Source: Roseiconus lacunae (GTDB lineage Bacteria > Planctomycetota > Planctomycetia > Pirellulales > Pirellulaceae). From it: a stretch of 64,000 nucleotides of DNA. Under the pieces are notes generated by a model. That model saw nothing but the letters and a program-made list of their open reading frames with translations. It ran no database searches and was not told the origin of the DNA. Position 1 is the first letter of the stretch. Each line of letters begins with the position of its first letter. The DNA lies in NCBI RefSeq assembly GCF_008312935.1, contig NZ_VSZO01000009.1:345613-409612 (forward strand). The letters run 5' to 3'. A program made the position numbers and the translations under genes. Shown here one piece after another: positions 46,101 to 54,486 of the stretch.

Positions 46101-47366
46101 GTCGGTCGTCGTGGTGGCGACTGCGACCTGCGTTGAAGGATCGATCGCCCCGCCCCCGCCGGGCTCTTCATAAAGATCAACGGTGATCCCCGCCAACCCG
46201 CTTTCGGTTCCGTCGAGCGTACCATTGTTCGAATCGGCACCCCCGCCAAGATCTTCGAACACGGTGCCGCCTAGCTGAAGCAACTGGGTGTTCGACAAGT
46301 TGACTTCGATCGGATCCGGGCCACGTGATTCAACGACGGAAAAGAAGATGTCATTATCCGCCAGCGTTACGGTCGCGGTCGCACGAATCGCAATCACGCT
46401 GTTGAAGTCAGCCGGGTTGGTGACCCCGGCAAATCCCGAGGTGCCCCAGCCAACATCGGTAAAGTCAACGAAAACGGTTTGCAGCGTTGGATCCTGTGGA
46501 ATCGTGATATCGATTTCCGAGGCTTCGGTTGCCGACGAGAACACGATCACCGTCATCGTTTCCGGCTGATTCTCTGCCCGACCTAAGATTTCGATGCCGG
46601 TGTTGGTCGGCACCGCGCCGCCTGCCGTTCCGCCGGCCAAGGAAGCGATCGGAGAAAATCCTGGTGGGACATTCAATCCGAACGTCCCATCGGCACCGTC
46701 ATACTCGACCGTTGCTTGAGACGTCGCGCCACCACCAGTGCTTAAACTCAGCAATTCCGTCCCGTTATCGACTTGAAACGTCGTGTTGCCGCTACCGTTG
46801 GTGTGAATCAATTCGACGTCGCGTGAACCTCCGAGCGCATTGGCCGCCGACTGGCTTCCAAGTTCGGTTGCCCCGCCGGTGGCCGCAATCAACTGGGCAC
46901 CGGTGGTGAAGTCATCGATCGTCACGATCGTATCGCCATCGGCGTCATCGGCGGTGACGGTCACCATTGATGCGTTCGGCGCCGTGATACTAGCGCCGGC
47001 GGATGCTTGGACAACGAAATACGTGCCAGCGGCTAGGTCATCAAATCGATATTGGCCCGGTACCGGATCAACCGCCGTATCGGTCGTGTCGGTGTCAACC
47101 AACGTATCGACACCGGCATCGTAGGTGTTGTTCGCGTTGGTATCGCTATACAGTTCAACCGTAACGCCTTCCAATCGAGGATCATCGGCGGTCAAGCCGT
47201 TCCCGGTCAAATCGGTGTAGGCAACCCCGGTGACCGCGCCGATGTCACTTGCCAGAAGTTGCCGCTTGGTCAGCGTTTCGAGTTTCAGAGTTCGTCGCCG
47301 CGAGCGTTCTTCTACTGCACGACGATTGCGACCGGTCAGCCGCTGAATCATTCGTTGCCAGACCAT
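43140..47366 (-). CDS. Giant surface protein with SdrD_B and six DUF11 repeat domains
   Basis: The protein has 1408 residues. It opens with a basic leader and a KLETLTKRQLLAS motif (residues 28-40), akin to the LEPR-XLL export motif of planctomycete surface proteins. An SdrD_B-type domain follows (about 42-130), then a jelly-roll-like region, a second SdrD_B-like domain (about 365-480), six DUF11/conserved-repeat domains of about 115-130 residues each (about 520-1290, each opening with a D-L-x-x-T-K-type strand and containing NDGP or a variant), and a third SdrD_B-like domain (about 1295-1390). The C-terminus is LSKRRFLASS. The ATG is preceded by an AGGAAG ribosome-binding site. Asp/Thr-rich composition fits a calcium-binding, rod-like extracellular protein. 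Confidence 0.93.
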   Translation of the reverse strand: MVWQRMIQRLTGRNRRAVEERSRRRTLKLETLTKRQLLASDIGAVTGVAYTDLTGNGLTADDPRLEGVTVELYSDTNANNTYDAGVDTLVDTDTTDTAVDPVPGQYRFDDLAAGTYFVVQASAGASITAPNASMVTVTADDADGDTIVTIDDFTTGAQLIAATGGATELGSQSAANALGGSRDVELIHTNGSGNTTFQVDNGTELLSLSTGGGATSQATVEYDGADGTFGLNVPPGFSPIASLAGGTAGGAVPTNTGIEILGRAENQPETMTVIVFSSATEASEIDITIPQDPTLQTVFVDFTDVGWGTSGFAGVTNPADFNSVIAIRATATVTLADNDIFFSVVESRGPDPIEVNLSNTQLLQLGGTVFEDLGGGADSNNGTLDGTESGLAGITVDLYEEPGGGGAIDPSTQVAVATTTTDGSGNYVFTDLDAGNYLVVIPDGQFAGGQPLFGYATSTGNDPAPDPDDDVDSDDNGSLSAGVGIVTQEITLVAGSEPNNDGDTDVNTNFTLDIGVTPTIDLEITKTLDAAASTLNAGGQAFFDITFTNNGPLDATNVVISDSIPAGMTIDQASSNFGTYTPTIVGQDITVPIGALAVSASDTIRIAVDIDAGQTAPLTNTATIAGDQVETDDSNNSDSAVATLDIADLSITKSDNTASSVVAGEQFTYTITVTNDGPDTATGIVVTDNLPSDLSYVSGSFTTGSGTITETPASSGQLTINVDDLADQASAVIDIVVMVASDAGASIVNTATVVGAPDIDPDDSDNTATETTPVVRNVDVGVTKTTADTAVAGSSITYTFTVTNDGPGDARGVTVTDTLDTALTFSSFDAGTSGVTINQSGQDLTFDVGTLTDGQSETFTITVDIASSATGTLNNQADITTTDTDIDSSNDSDDIDVTVNRTTDLILTKSVDLATATPGDDTLTYSFEIEHDTDSISDSGVVTFTDVLPAGLTLGQISAPNATSQGYDSGSRTITIVFDPIAIGSTETFTFTATVDEDATGTIDNSGSISVTGGDIDSSNDTDNAQTALSPEFDVTLTKTADDTAPASGTNVTYTIELTNDGPSTATGVVLTDDIPAGMTFVSGTLDGQAATSDGTTVTFPAITLDDDETISATLVFTVDASANGTITNTASVAADTGETDTSNNTASEDITATPQADLEVTKSVDLSTAQAGDTLVYTITVTNSGVSPAENVTAEDTLPTGLTFVSANTPGGETVTNNGQDVTVDIGDIAASGSFTFTINATVDAAAPSSVTNSVSVETTTGETDLTNNSATAATTIEAFQSSISGVVYVDTNNNGVQDSGEAGISGVTITLTGTDVFNQPVSRVVTTNDDGEYLFSQLGAGTYDLTQTQPEDYVDGQETAGTGATATINQNAFNDLTFDDSPGTASGFNFGEVAAVLSKRRFLASS

Positions 47367-47553
47367 GGATTACTTCCTGTATTTTGGGTGACTTGGCGAT
47401 TCGGTCACGCGAAATGGGGAAGCGTAACCTGATCCGCATCGGTTCAACTCAATCCGAACCTCTGCGATGCCGTCTTCTTCGGGGGGAGACAGTCTCTGAT
47501 CGTGCTATCGGTCTACAGTCAACCAAAATTCAACACGCGGTAGGATTTAACGA

Positions 47554-49155
47554 TTACCATCGATATTCCAGGCCATAGGTGATCCCATGAGCCCAGTAGT
47601 CAGTGGTGTTGAACGCAAAACCTGGATAAGCATCCGTACCGCTAACGGCCGGTGGCAAGAAGTCGGGGTTCACCGCCGTCGGAATATGCTCTCCCGGCCG
47701 GACGACGTTCGACCAGTAGATGCCGGTGTAGCCAACGCTGGCCTTCAAGTGATCGGTCAGTTGATACCCGAGTGTCAGATTGAACTCGGGCAGCACACCA
47801 AACTCGTCTTGTTCAAACGTGCCTTGATTAGTCAGAGCTAGTAGGCCTCCCGATTGCGCCGGGCCATCGTTGATCGATGTCGAGCCGTTGACTCGGACAA
47901 TTTGATTGGTGTTGCCGACCGCAAGTCGAATCAGACTTTCAACCGTCCAATAGCCGCGGACGATCCGACGACTCCAACCAAGGTCCAAACCGTTGAACCG
48001 GTTCTCGGTGTCAAACGCGTCGTTGATGTCAAAGGTCCCTGGGTTGATCCCCGTGCTCAACAGATCCTCATGGATCGAAACGCCTTCGTTCAGCTCCATG
48101 AAGCGATAACCGATTCGAAACTCCGATCGTGTGCAGTAGTGATCCCGACATCCGCAGAACAACCATTGACGACAACCTTCGTCACAGTCGCGAAGGAATC
48201 GAACGTGCACGCTTCCGCCGACTAGTTCGGTGTAGGATTGCACCGAGACATTTCCCGTCAGCGCCGTCGAGCCGTCGTTAAACGCGACCAACTCTGAATC
48301 GTTCATCCCCGTCGTGACGTTGTAAAACGGTCGTGCCAAGATTGGATCGCCGGTGCTCGAAGCGGAAAACCCTTCCGAATCACGTTCAAGTTCCAAATAC
48401 TCGGCGGCCAAGCCAACGGTATGACAACGATCCAACCAGAATCCGAATCGCAGTCGTCCGCCGGCGCGGGAGTCATCCAAAATGTCACCCCCACCATAAA
48501 GCACCGTCGCCCCGGGCAGCACGCCGGCTTCCGATCGACCACTGATCGCACCGGGCAGCGACTGCGTGACGAGCGCGGGAACATTCATCCCGTCTGTCCA
48601 AAGGTGCAACGCTTCGAAAGACACGAAACCGTCTTGAGGAAGGCTAAGCGTTACCGCGGGGCGCCATGCGCGACCGCCGGAAAGCTCGCCGCACAAGCTG
48701 CATCCACAATTCGGCCCGCAGCTTCCCATCGAGTCACACCCCATCGAATCGCAACCCGCTCCGCCGCAGTCGCAACTTGTCCCCATCGCATCACAAGCCA
48801 TGCCAACACCGGCAGGCTCGTAGACCACCGACTCGCCTTCATAGACAATCGTCTCGCCATAAGGTGGCGGCGACGGGAGTTCGTGAGATGCCTGCGTCAC
48901 CATGCCTTGTGGGGCAGCCGAATCGGTTGGCTTCAGTACCGGCTTACGAGTCGTCGCGGTTCGTGTCGTTCCTTTGGGCGACGGCTGACGAGAACGGGTC
49001 GAAGTTTGCTTTCCACGGACCGGGGTCCATTGGGCTCGCGCCTGCTGTTCACGATCTTTGGTTTGCGTTTGAGCGTCGGCGTGAATGCCGGGTAATAACG
49101 CGAACACGGCAACCAGTGCGATTGCCAATCGGCGGGAGGTGTTGAAGTTTGTCAC
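47554..49155 (-). CDS. BBP7-family outer-membrane beta-barrel protein
   Basis: The protein has 533 residues from a GTG at 49155; the ORF extends to a TTG at 49209. The shorter start places the signal peptide (RRLAIALVAVFALLPGIHADA) close to the N-terminus. A basic, Thr/Ser-rich linker and a cysteine/glycine-rich cluster (CDCGGAGCDSMGCDSMG) follow around residues 120-160. The BBP7 signature comes next (FEALHLWTDGMNVPALVT), with alternating beta-strand patterns through to a terminal YGLEYRW. BBP7 proteins are a planctomycete-expanded family predicted to lie in the outer membrane; transport function is unproven. The cysteine cluster is a lineage oddity whose disulfide state is unknown. Confidence 0.87.
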   Translation of the reverse strand: MTNFNTSRRLAIALVAVFALLPGIHADAQTQTKDREQQARAQWTPVRGKQTSTRSRQPSPKGTTRTATTRKPVLKPTDSAAPQGMVTQASHELPSPPPYGETIVYEGESVVYEPAGVGMACDAMGTSCDCGGAGCDSMGCDSMGSCGPNCGCSLCGELSGGRAWRPAVTLSLPQDGFVSFEALHLWTDGMNVPALVTQSLPGAISGRSEAGVLPGATVLYGGGDILDDSRAGGRLRFGFWLDRCHTVGLAAEYLELERDSEGFSASSTGDPILARPFYNVTTGMNDSELVAFNDGSTALTGNVSVQSYTELVGGSVHVRFLRDCDEGCRQWLFCGCRDHYCTRSEFRIGYRFMELNEGVSIHEDLLSTGINPGTFDINDAFDTENRFNGLDLGWSRRIVRGYWTVESLIRLAVGNTNQIVRVNGSTSINDGPAQSGGLLALTNQGTFEQDEFGVLPEFNLTLGYQLTDHLKASVGYTGIYWSNVVRPGEHIPTAVNPDFLPPAVSGTDAYPGFAFNTTDYWAHGITYGLEYRW

Positions 49156-49573
49156 GATCGTCACCACTAAAGACACGGGGAGGAAAACCGATCGATGGGG
49201 GGCCGTCAAAGTCAGACGGATTCGTTCGGTTCATTGGTGTACCGACGAGCCATTCGCTCGCTCGGCACGATCTGTCACTTGGCGTATCGTCGGCCGCACT
49301 TCTCACCCTGCATGAAAAATCGGAAAAATCCTCAAAATCGATACAGTCACCACAATCGGCACAAATTAACACTGCCAGGAAACGCGCTTCGCATCGCGCC
49401 GGGCATGGTTTTCCCCAGGATGATCCCCCAATAGCCCGGCTGACCGTGGGAAACACCGGCAAATTCTGGCAGGCAATCTTGACCCCGGCCGCCGCGAATT
49501 GCTACTGGCAGGTATTCGACCGGGCGATGTCGGTCGTCACCCTGCTGAACTTGAGACAATTTGTGGTATCTCG
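49156..49573. other. Divergent intergenic region, 418 bases
   Basis: It should hold the promoters of the BBP7 gene (minus) and the lipoprotein gene (plus). A loose pair of direct repeats with CTGGCAGG followed by ATTCGACC or CTTGACC occurs near 49467-49530. No confident promoter motif is seen. Confidence 0.35.
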
Positions 49574-50878
49574 TTGATTCGACACGCGTTCCTTTCCCGA
49601 CTTGCAATCTCGCCGAAGACGTTCCGGCCCGTAGCCTTAGCCAAATTTCCGATTGGCAAGTCGTTCGGCTTGATCGTGGCCACCGGAACGGTTGCGCTGA
49701 TTGGATGCCGGGGACGGGCCCAGGACGACTACTACCGCCAAAAACTGACCAATCAAATCCGCGTGCTCGAGGACCAGCTCTACGACGCGGACTATCAGAA
49801 TCGCGTGCTCCGCGACAAACTGGAACAGTCGCGATCTCCAGCGCCTCCCGTTTCACTCGGCGCGGACGAACTGCCACCCGAACACTCGTTTGATACCGAG
49901 CGGCACAGACGAGTCCCAGAGCCCGTCCCCGACTACGATGTGATGGACCTGGACTCGCCCACCGCCGATGATCCTCCCGCCAGCGATCGTCCCTCCGACA
50001 ACAGCGATCTGCGGACAACCGATCCGCCACGTTCTTCGCCAGCCCTGCCGATGCCTCCGGTGGAAACACCCCAGAGCACACAGCCACTGCAAGATCCCGA
50101 TCCGATCGCGGTACCCGAAGAAGACGCCGTTCCGCTTTCGCCACTGGACGATTCCGGCAAGGCTCCGGCAGACGAAAACACAGCTCCGGATAGCGGATTA
50201 GGGATGCCGTTAGAGAACGTCCCCGTGCCCGTTCCGGATGCCGATCCCAACGCCGTTCCCAATGAAAGCGGATCACTTCCACCGCCGACGTCACCGCGTG
50301 AACAGCTGCTGCCACCGACTCCGGATCAATTGCCCGATGACCAAATCATCCCGGGCGACCCCAAGCCTCCTTCAGAAGATCCTTCGGCGCCAGGAAAAAT
50401 TGTCCTGCCTCCGACGATCAAGACCATGTCGTATGAAACCGACGAGACGGTCTCGATTGCGATCCCCGATCGACTGGAGTTGCACCCCCAGCTTTCCGGT
50501 GTTCACCAAACTGATCAAGAGGACGGCGTTGACGGACTCTATCTTGTCGTGACCGCCGTCGATCGGGCCGGGAACGTTCTTTCGCTCGACGACTACGAAA
50601 TTGACGCGGAACTTAATGTGGTGGTGATCGATCCGCTTGATGATTCATCCGATCCGCGAATCGGACGCTGGGACTTCACCCCTGCCGAGGTTCGAGAGCT
50701 CGTCAAGGCAACACCGATTGATGGCTTTCACCTGCCGATCGCTTGGCAAGATCGCATCCCCGAATGTGAAGAAGTCCTTGTCCACGTGCGACTCAAGGCC
50801 GCCGACGAAGAAATGCGTTGCCAGGGAAGAGTCAGTCTTCACAAAACTGTCGCCGTTTCCCAATGGTTGCCACGGTGA
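49574..50878 (+). CDS. Proline-rich lipoprotein of unknown function
   Basis: The protein has 434 residues from a TTG at 49574; the ORF is open to 49499. A lipoprotein signal is visible: basic residues, a hydrophobic stretch (GLIVATGTVALIGC) and a cleavage cysteine in the LIGC lipobox. The chosen start leaves a longer than usual n-region, so the true start is uncertain. Residues after the cysteine form a short coiled coil (YYRQKLTNQIRVLEDQLYD). A long Pro/Asp/Ser-rich disordered segment follows, then a C-terminal globular domain of about 150 residues with beta-strand patterns (SIAIPDRLELHPQLSG; DGLYLVVTAVDRAGN; FHLPIAWQDRIPECEEVLV). The family is not recognised. It is probably anchored in the envelope facing the periplasm. 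Confidence 0.78.
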   Translation: MIRHAFLSRLAISPKTFRPVALAKFPIGKSFGLIVATGTVALIGCRGRAQDDYYRQKLTNQIRVLEDQLYDADYQNRVLRDKLEQSRSPAPPVSLGADELPPEHSFDTERHRRVPEPVPDYDVMDLDSPTADDPPASDRPSDNSDLRTTDPPRSSPALPMPPVETPQSTQPLQDPDPIAVPEEDAVPLSPLDDSGKAPADENTAPDSGLGMPLENVPVPVPDADPNAVPNESGSLPPPTSPREQLLPPTPDQLPDDQIIPGDPKPPSEDPSAPGKIVLPPTIKTMSYETDETVSIAIPDRLELHPQLSGVHQTDQEDGVDGLYLVVTAVDRAGNVLSLDDYEIDAELNVVVIDPLDDSSDPRIGRWDFTPAEVRELVKATPIDGFHLPIAWQDRIPECEEVLVHVRLKAADEEMRCQGRVSLHKTVAVSQWLPR

Positions 50879-50981
50879 ACAATCGCTGTAGCTGATCCGA
50901 TTGACGTGGCTTTGACCGCAATTCGATCACAGTGTTGGGACCGTCATAGTGGAAACGGCAAACTGCGGTTATGCTAGCCGC

Positions 50982-52244
50982 ATGAATAGAAAGAAGAAGG
51001 AACGTCAACCGAAAAACACCGGACAGGAGAGCTTCGATGCGCTCGATCTGTCCCCGATCATGCGTCGTGCCCTCAAGAAGGCGGGGTTCGAAAAACCATC
51101 ACCGATCCAGGCGGAACTCATCCCGCTGGCTTTGGACGGACTGGACGTCATCGGACAAGCTCGTACCGGAACCGGCAAAACAGCCGCATTCTCCATTCCG
51201 ATTCTCGAGCAACTCGATTCACTTGAAGACTGTCGTGATCCGCAAGCGATCATTGTGGTCCCCACCCGCGAACTTGCTGATCAAGTCGGGCGCGAAGCAC
51301 AACGCCTTGCGGCGGGTGTCCCGACCGAAATCGCCGTCTTGGCGGGCGGACGCAATATTCGCCAACAACTTCGGCAACTCGAAAACGGTGCTCAAATTGT
51401 CGTCGGTACGCCAGGCCGATTGCATGATCACCTGCAACGCCGGTCACTGCGAACCAAGGACGTTTGGTGCGTCGTGCTGGACGAGGCCGATCGGATGTTA
51501 GACATCGGATTCCGTCCGCAGATCGAGCGAATCCTGCGACGTTGCCCGAAAGACCGTCAAACGCTGCTACTCTCAGCGACGCTGCCGGACACGGTGAGGC
51601 GACTCGCCGAATCGTATATGCAGGATCCCGAAGTGATCGATTGCTGCAAGAACGAAATGTCGGTCGACACGATCGAACAGCATTACTTCACCGTCGATCA
51701 AGATCGCAAGCTGGAACTACTCCTCACGCTTCTTGACCGTGAAGAACCAGAACAAGCAATTGTGTTCTGTCGCACACGACGCGGCACCGACCGCTTGTGG
51801 CGAGCGCTCAGCAAAAAGCACAAGCACTGCGCGGCGATGCACGGAGACATGGCTCAGCGTGAACGCGACCGAACACTACAGAACCTTCGCGATGGCACGC
51901 TTAAGATCTTGGTGGCTACCGACGTCGTTGGCCGAGGAATTGACATCAGCACGATCTCGCACATCATCAACTTCGATGTTCCCGAAGATAGCGATGACTA
52001 CGTTCACCGCGTCGGTCGAACCGGGCGAATGGGTCGCGATGGCGTCGCGTTCACATTCATCGTCCCAGGCCAAGGTGACTTCTTGACCGGTATCGAACAG
52101 CGGATCAACAAGCTGCTCATCCGCGACTCGATCGAAGGCCTAGAGCCGAAGAAGAAAGAGATCGTATCGGAAGACGACGCGGGTACAAAAGCGAAACGGA
52201 ACTTGATCAATCCGATGCGGCGAAAGGTGACCCGTCGCCGGTAA
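50982..52244 (+). CDS. DEAD-box RNA helicase
   Basis: The protein has 420 residues from the ATG at 50982; the GTG at 50949 is an in-frame alternative. All helicase motifs are present: the Q motif (GFEKPSPIQ), I (ARTGTGKT), Ia and Ib (PTRELADQ; TPGRL), II (LDEADR), III (SAT), IV-V (IVFCRTRRGT; ATDVVGRGIDI), and VI (HRVGRTGRMGRDG). A short basic C-terminus (PMRRKVTRRR) probably binds RNA. It fits the RhlE/CsdA-type bacterial helicases that unwind structured RNA in ribosome assembly or decay. The last 38 bases overlap, tail to tail, the gene on the opposite strand that ends at 52207. Confidence 0.95.
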   Translation: MNRKKKERQPKNTGQESFDALDLSPIMRRALKKAGFEKPSPIQAELIPLALDGLDVIGQARTGTGKTAAFSIPILEQLDSLEDCRDPQAIIVVPTRELADQVGREAQRLAAGVPTEIAVLAGGRNIRQQLRQLENGAQIVVGTPGRLHDHLQRRSLRTKDVWCVVLDEADRMLDIGFRPQIERILRRCPKDRQTLLLSATLPDTVRRLAESYMQDPEVIDCCKNEMSVDTIEQHYFTVDQDRKLELLLTLLDREEPEQAIVFCRTRRGTDRLWRALSKKHKHCAAMHGDMAQRERDRTLQNLRDGTLKILVATDVVGRGIDISTISHIINFDVPEDSDDYVHRVGRTGRMGRDGVAFTFIVPGQGDFLTGIEQRINKLLIRDSIEGLEPKKKEIVSEDDAGTKAKRNLINPMRRKVTRRR

Positions 52245-52986
52245 ATAAACTGGCAACCATCACTTCGTCGGCTCCGGCGTCACGCAAACGCCGTGCGTCC
52301 GGTTCGGTGCGGACCCCACCGCCGCTCGTCAACTGCACTTGCGGAAGGTCACCGCGAACACGCTTGATCAAATCGATCGTGCGTCTCGGATCGCCGCTGC
52401 CGACAGACGTCAAATCAAGTGCGATGACGGCTTCAATCTCCAGCGCGTTGATCGCTTCGATCCATCGACGTGGTGTGGTTCGCGGTGACAGCCATTGACC
52501 GGCGGCAAAATCCAAGCTGACACCGACGTGCGACTTTCCAAGCACATCGGTCAGTGTTTCCAGGACGGACGTGTCAACAGCCGCTTCGGTTGCTACGAAG
52601 ACCCGCCAGTTGGAAACACCTGCCAACAGCACCGCCAAACGCTCGGCTTTAATCTGATCATCGGCTTGTCCAAGCCCCGCGTCGATTCGATAGGACACGC
52701 CGCTCGAAGACATGCGACTAACCGCGGTGATGATTTCTTCGAGCGTGTTGTCTTGAAGAGCACCGCCGCAGATGGCATCCAGGTCTGCGACGTAGATCGC
52801 GGCGATTCCGACGCGACAATACTGCTGGGCAAGAAGCGCCGCATCGCCATCGATCGAAACCTTGTTTCCGTCGGGGTAATAAAACTGCCGAGTCGGTTGA
52901 TAGCGATCACGTCGCCCGGCGACGGCGTGAACCGCTTGGCCACGCTTCAGATCAATGACACCGACCAGACCGTCCCAGCGGGCCAT
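52207..52986 (-). CDS. HisA/HisF-related TIM-barrel protein (hisAF_rel type)
   Basis: The protein has 259 residues. The start GLVGVIDLKRGQAVHAVAGRRDRYQP, the IYVADLDAICGG strand, IALDLTSVGSGDP near residue 190, and the final phosphate-binding strands (LTSGGGVRTEPDARRLRDAGADEV) fit the HisA/HisF superfamily. The GRRDRYQP and ADLDAI features suit the archaeal/planctomycete HisA-related group rather than true histidine HisA. In planctomycetes and methylotrophs that group often accompanies tetrahydromethanopterin-linked C1 genes, which is an inference here. The 3' end overlaps the helicase gene by 38 bases in opposite orientation. It follows the DUF2617 gene by 21 bases on the same strand. Confidence 0.82.
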   Translation of the reverse strand: MARWDGLVGVIDLKRGQAVHAVAGRRDRYQPTRQFYYPDGNKVSIDGDAALLAQQYCRVGIAAIYVADLDAICGGALQDNTLEEIITAVSRMSSSGVSYRIDAGLGQADDQIKAERLAVLLAGVSNWRVFVATEAAVDTSVLETLTDVLGKSHVGVSLDFAAGQWLSPRTTPRRWIEAINALEIEAVIALDLTSVGSGDPRRTIDLIKRVRGDLPQVQLTSGGGVRTEPDARRLRDAGADEVMVASLFTGDGSPFAASD

Positions 52987-53007
52987 ATCGATCTGCCTTT
53001 TGCGCGA

Positions 53008-53556
53008 CTATTCCGGCAACGAAAACAGCGACTCGACTTTGACGATCGCGTAATCATCGGGAAACGTGTGAACGGCTTGGACCAGCATCGATCGTTGCCG
53101 ACATTCCACGTTGATATAGCTGAGCGCACCGAACGACATTCGTCCGCTCGAGTCAAAGGTATGCATCAACCCCTCGACTGGCTGCTTGCTTAACTGTTGC
53201 CCGACCATAAAAAACAAATCGGGGCTAACCGGCTCGAGCTGAAAGTGAGTCCGGTAAGAAACACCGGATTGGCAACTGACCTTCTCGGTGCGACTCCCTT
53301 TAAGTGGCTGAGAGATCACGCGGCGCTTCGTCGGCAGCGGCTGGTGGGCCCCCGTTGCGACTTCGCAAATGGTCACGGGTCCGTCACCGCAGCGATTCCA
53401 TGTGATCACATGGCCACAATTAGTGATACTGATTTGGGCCTGATACGCCGACCGTTCGATCCGCCGCGTCCGATGAACGTTGTAAAGTTCCGGGTGCAGC
53501 GACCGGCTGAACACGTGAAACGAAAGTTCGGCGACTTTTGGGCGAACCGAGAGCAC
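53008..53556 (-). CDS. DUF2617-family protein
   Basis: The protein has 182 residues and starts at a GTG at 53556. The N-terminus (VRPKVAELSFHVFSRSLHPEL) and the ITNCGHVITW and LPTKRRVISQPLKG segments resemble DUF2617, a family nearly confined to planctomycetes. The later part holds FHFQLEPVSPDLFF-like and VECRQRSMLVQAVHTFPDD segments. No signal peptide or membrane segment is seen, so it is cytosolic. Function is unknown. It precedes the HisA/HisF-related gene by 21 bases, which argues for a shared transcript. It diverges from the PabA/TrpG gene, with 263 bases between their starts. Confidence 0.82.
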   Translation of the reverse strand: MLSVRPKVAELSFHVFSRSLHPELYNVHRTRRIERSAYQAQISITNCGHVITWNRCGDGPVTICEVATGAHQPLPTKRRVISQPLKGSRTEKVSCQSGVSYRTHFQLEPVSPDLFFMVGQQLSKQPVEGLMHTFDSSGRMSFGALSYINVECRQRSMLVQAVHTFPDDYAIVKVESLFSLPE

Positions 53557-53819
53557 GATAAATCAATCCGAATGAATGGAGTAGGAAACAGTCGATGTTA
53601 AACACGACGGATGCGATCGCAAAGCGCCGAGCGTTTCGTTCCTTTTCCATTGCGAAGTGACACGGCAGGCTCTCGGCAAGTGGCCTGGTAGATGTCATTA
53701 TAGGTTGGATCCCGATTTGGAAAGAAGAGCGTTTGCGGACTTCGCGGTCAAAGAACCGTTTTTTGTCAAAGCGTCCAAAATTTCATTGACAACCGGCTTC
53801 GATTCTCACAAGTAACGCC

Positions 53820-54398
53820 ATGGTCATCGTCATCGATAATTACGACTCCTTTACCTATAACCTCGTCCAACGCCTTGGCGAGATCGACCCGAGTGTCCAG
53901 CTCCGGGTCTTTCGAAATGACGAAGTCTCGGTCGACGACCTGGACGCCCTGTCCCCCGATCGGATCCTGATTTCCCCCGGCCCCTGCACTCCCAACGAAG
54001 CCGGAATCAGCGTCGATTGTGTTCGACACTTTGCCGGGAAAATTCCGTTACTAGGTGTTTGCCTGGGACATCAATCAATCGGCCAAGCGTTCGGGGCAAC
54101 GATCATCCGCGCCCCCCAGTTGATGCACGGAAAAACGGACGAAATTTTTCACGACGATGGCGGGCTCTTTCATGGGTTGGCCCAACCGTTCATCGCGACA
54201 CGGTATCATAGCCTGGTGATCGCTCCGGAAACGGTTCCCGATTGTTTGCAGGTCGGTGCCTGGACCGACACCGGCGGAACCCGCCAAATCATGTGCGTTC
54301 GCCATAAGACTTATCCAATCGAAGGCTGGCAGTTTCACCCGGAGAGCTTCTTGACCGAACCAGGCATCGATATGCTGACTCGGTTCTTGAAGTGGTGA
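53820..54398 (+). CDS. pabA: Class I glutamine amidotransferase subunit (anthranilate / aminodeoxychorismate synthase component II)
   Basis: The protein has 192 residues. The N-terminus is MVIVIDNYDSFTYNL, the oxyanion segment PGPCTPNEAG comes near residue 55, the nucleophile Cys lies in GVCLGHQSIGQAFG near residue 80, and the catalytic His-Glu pair lies in FHPESFLT near 174. Length and motifs are those of TrpG/PabA, which supply ammonia from glutamine to the chorismate-using subunit. PabA and TrpG cannot be separated on sequence alone here, and no trpE/pabB or trpD is adjacent. The pabA symbol is therefore tentative, favoured by the isolated position near a HisA-related gene. Confidence 0.9.
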   Translation: MVIVIDNYDSFTYNLVQRLGEIDPSVQLRVFRNDEVSVDDLDALSPDRILISPGPCTPNEAGISVDCVRHFAGKIPLLGVCLGHQSIGQAFGATIIRAPQLMHGKTDEIFHDDGGLFHGLAQPFIATRYHSLVIAPETVPDCLQVGAWTDTGGTRQIMCVRHKTYPIEGWQFHPESFLTEPGIDMLTRFLKW

Positions 54399-54486
54399 CA
54401 ACGCCCGCGAAGGACTCGCCGAACGACATCGACGTCCTCGCACCGCGCCCGTTCGCAGCCTTCCGTCGCAACGGTTGACCTGACGA

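Noticed and set aside
49347..50315. 322-codon open frame on the minus strand
   Set aside because: Antisense to the proline-rich lipoprotein; Arg/Ser-rich shadow that also crosses the divergent promoter region.
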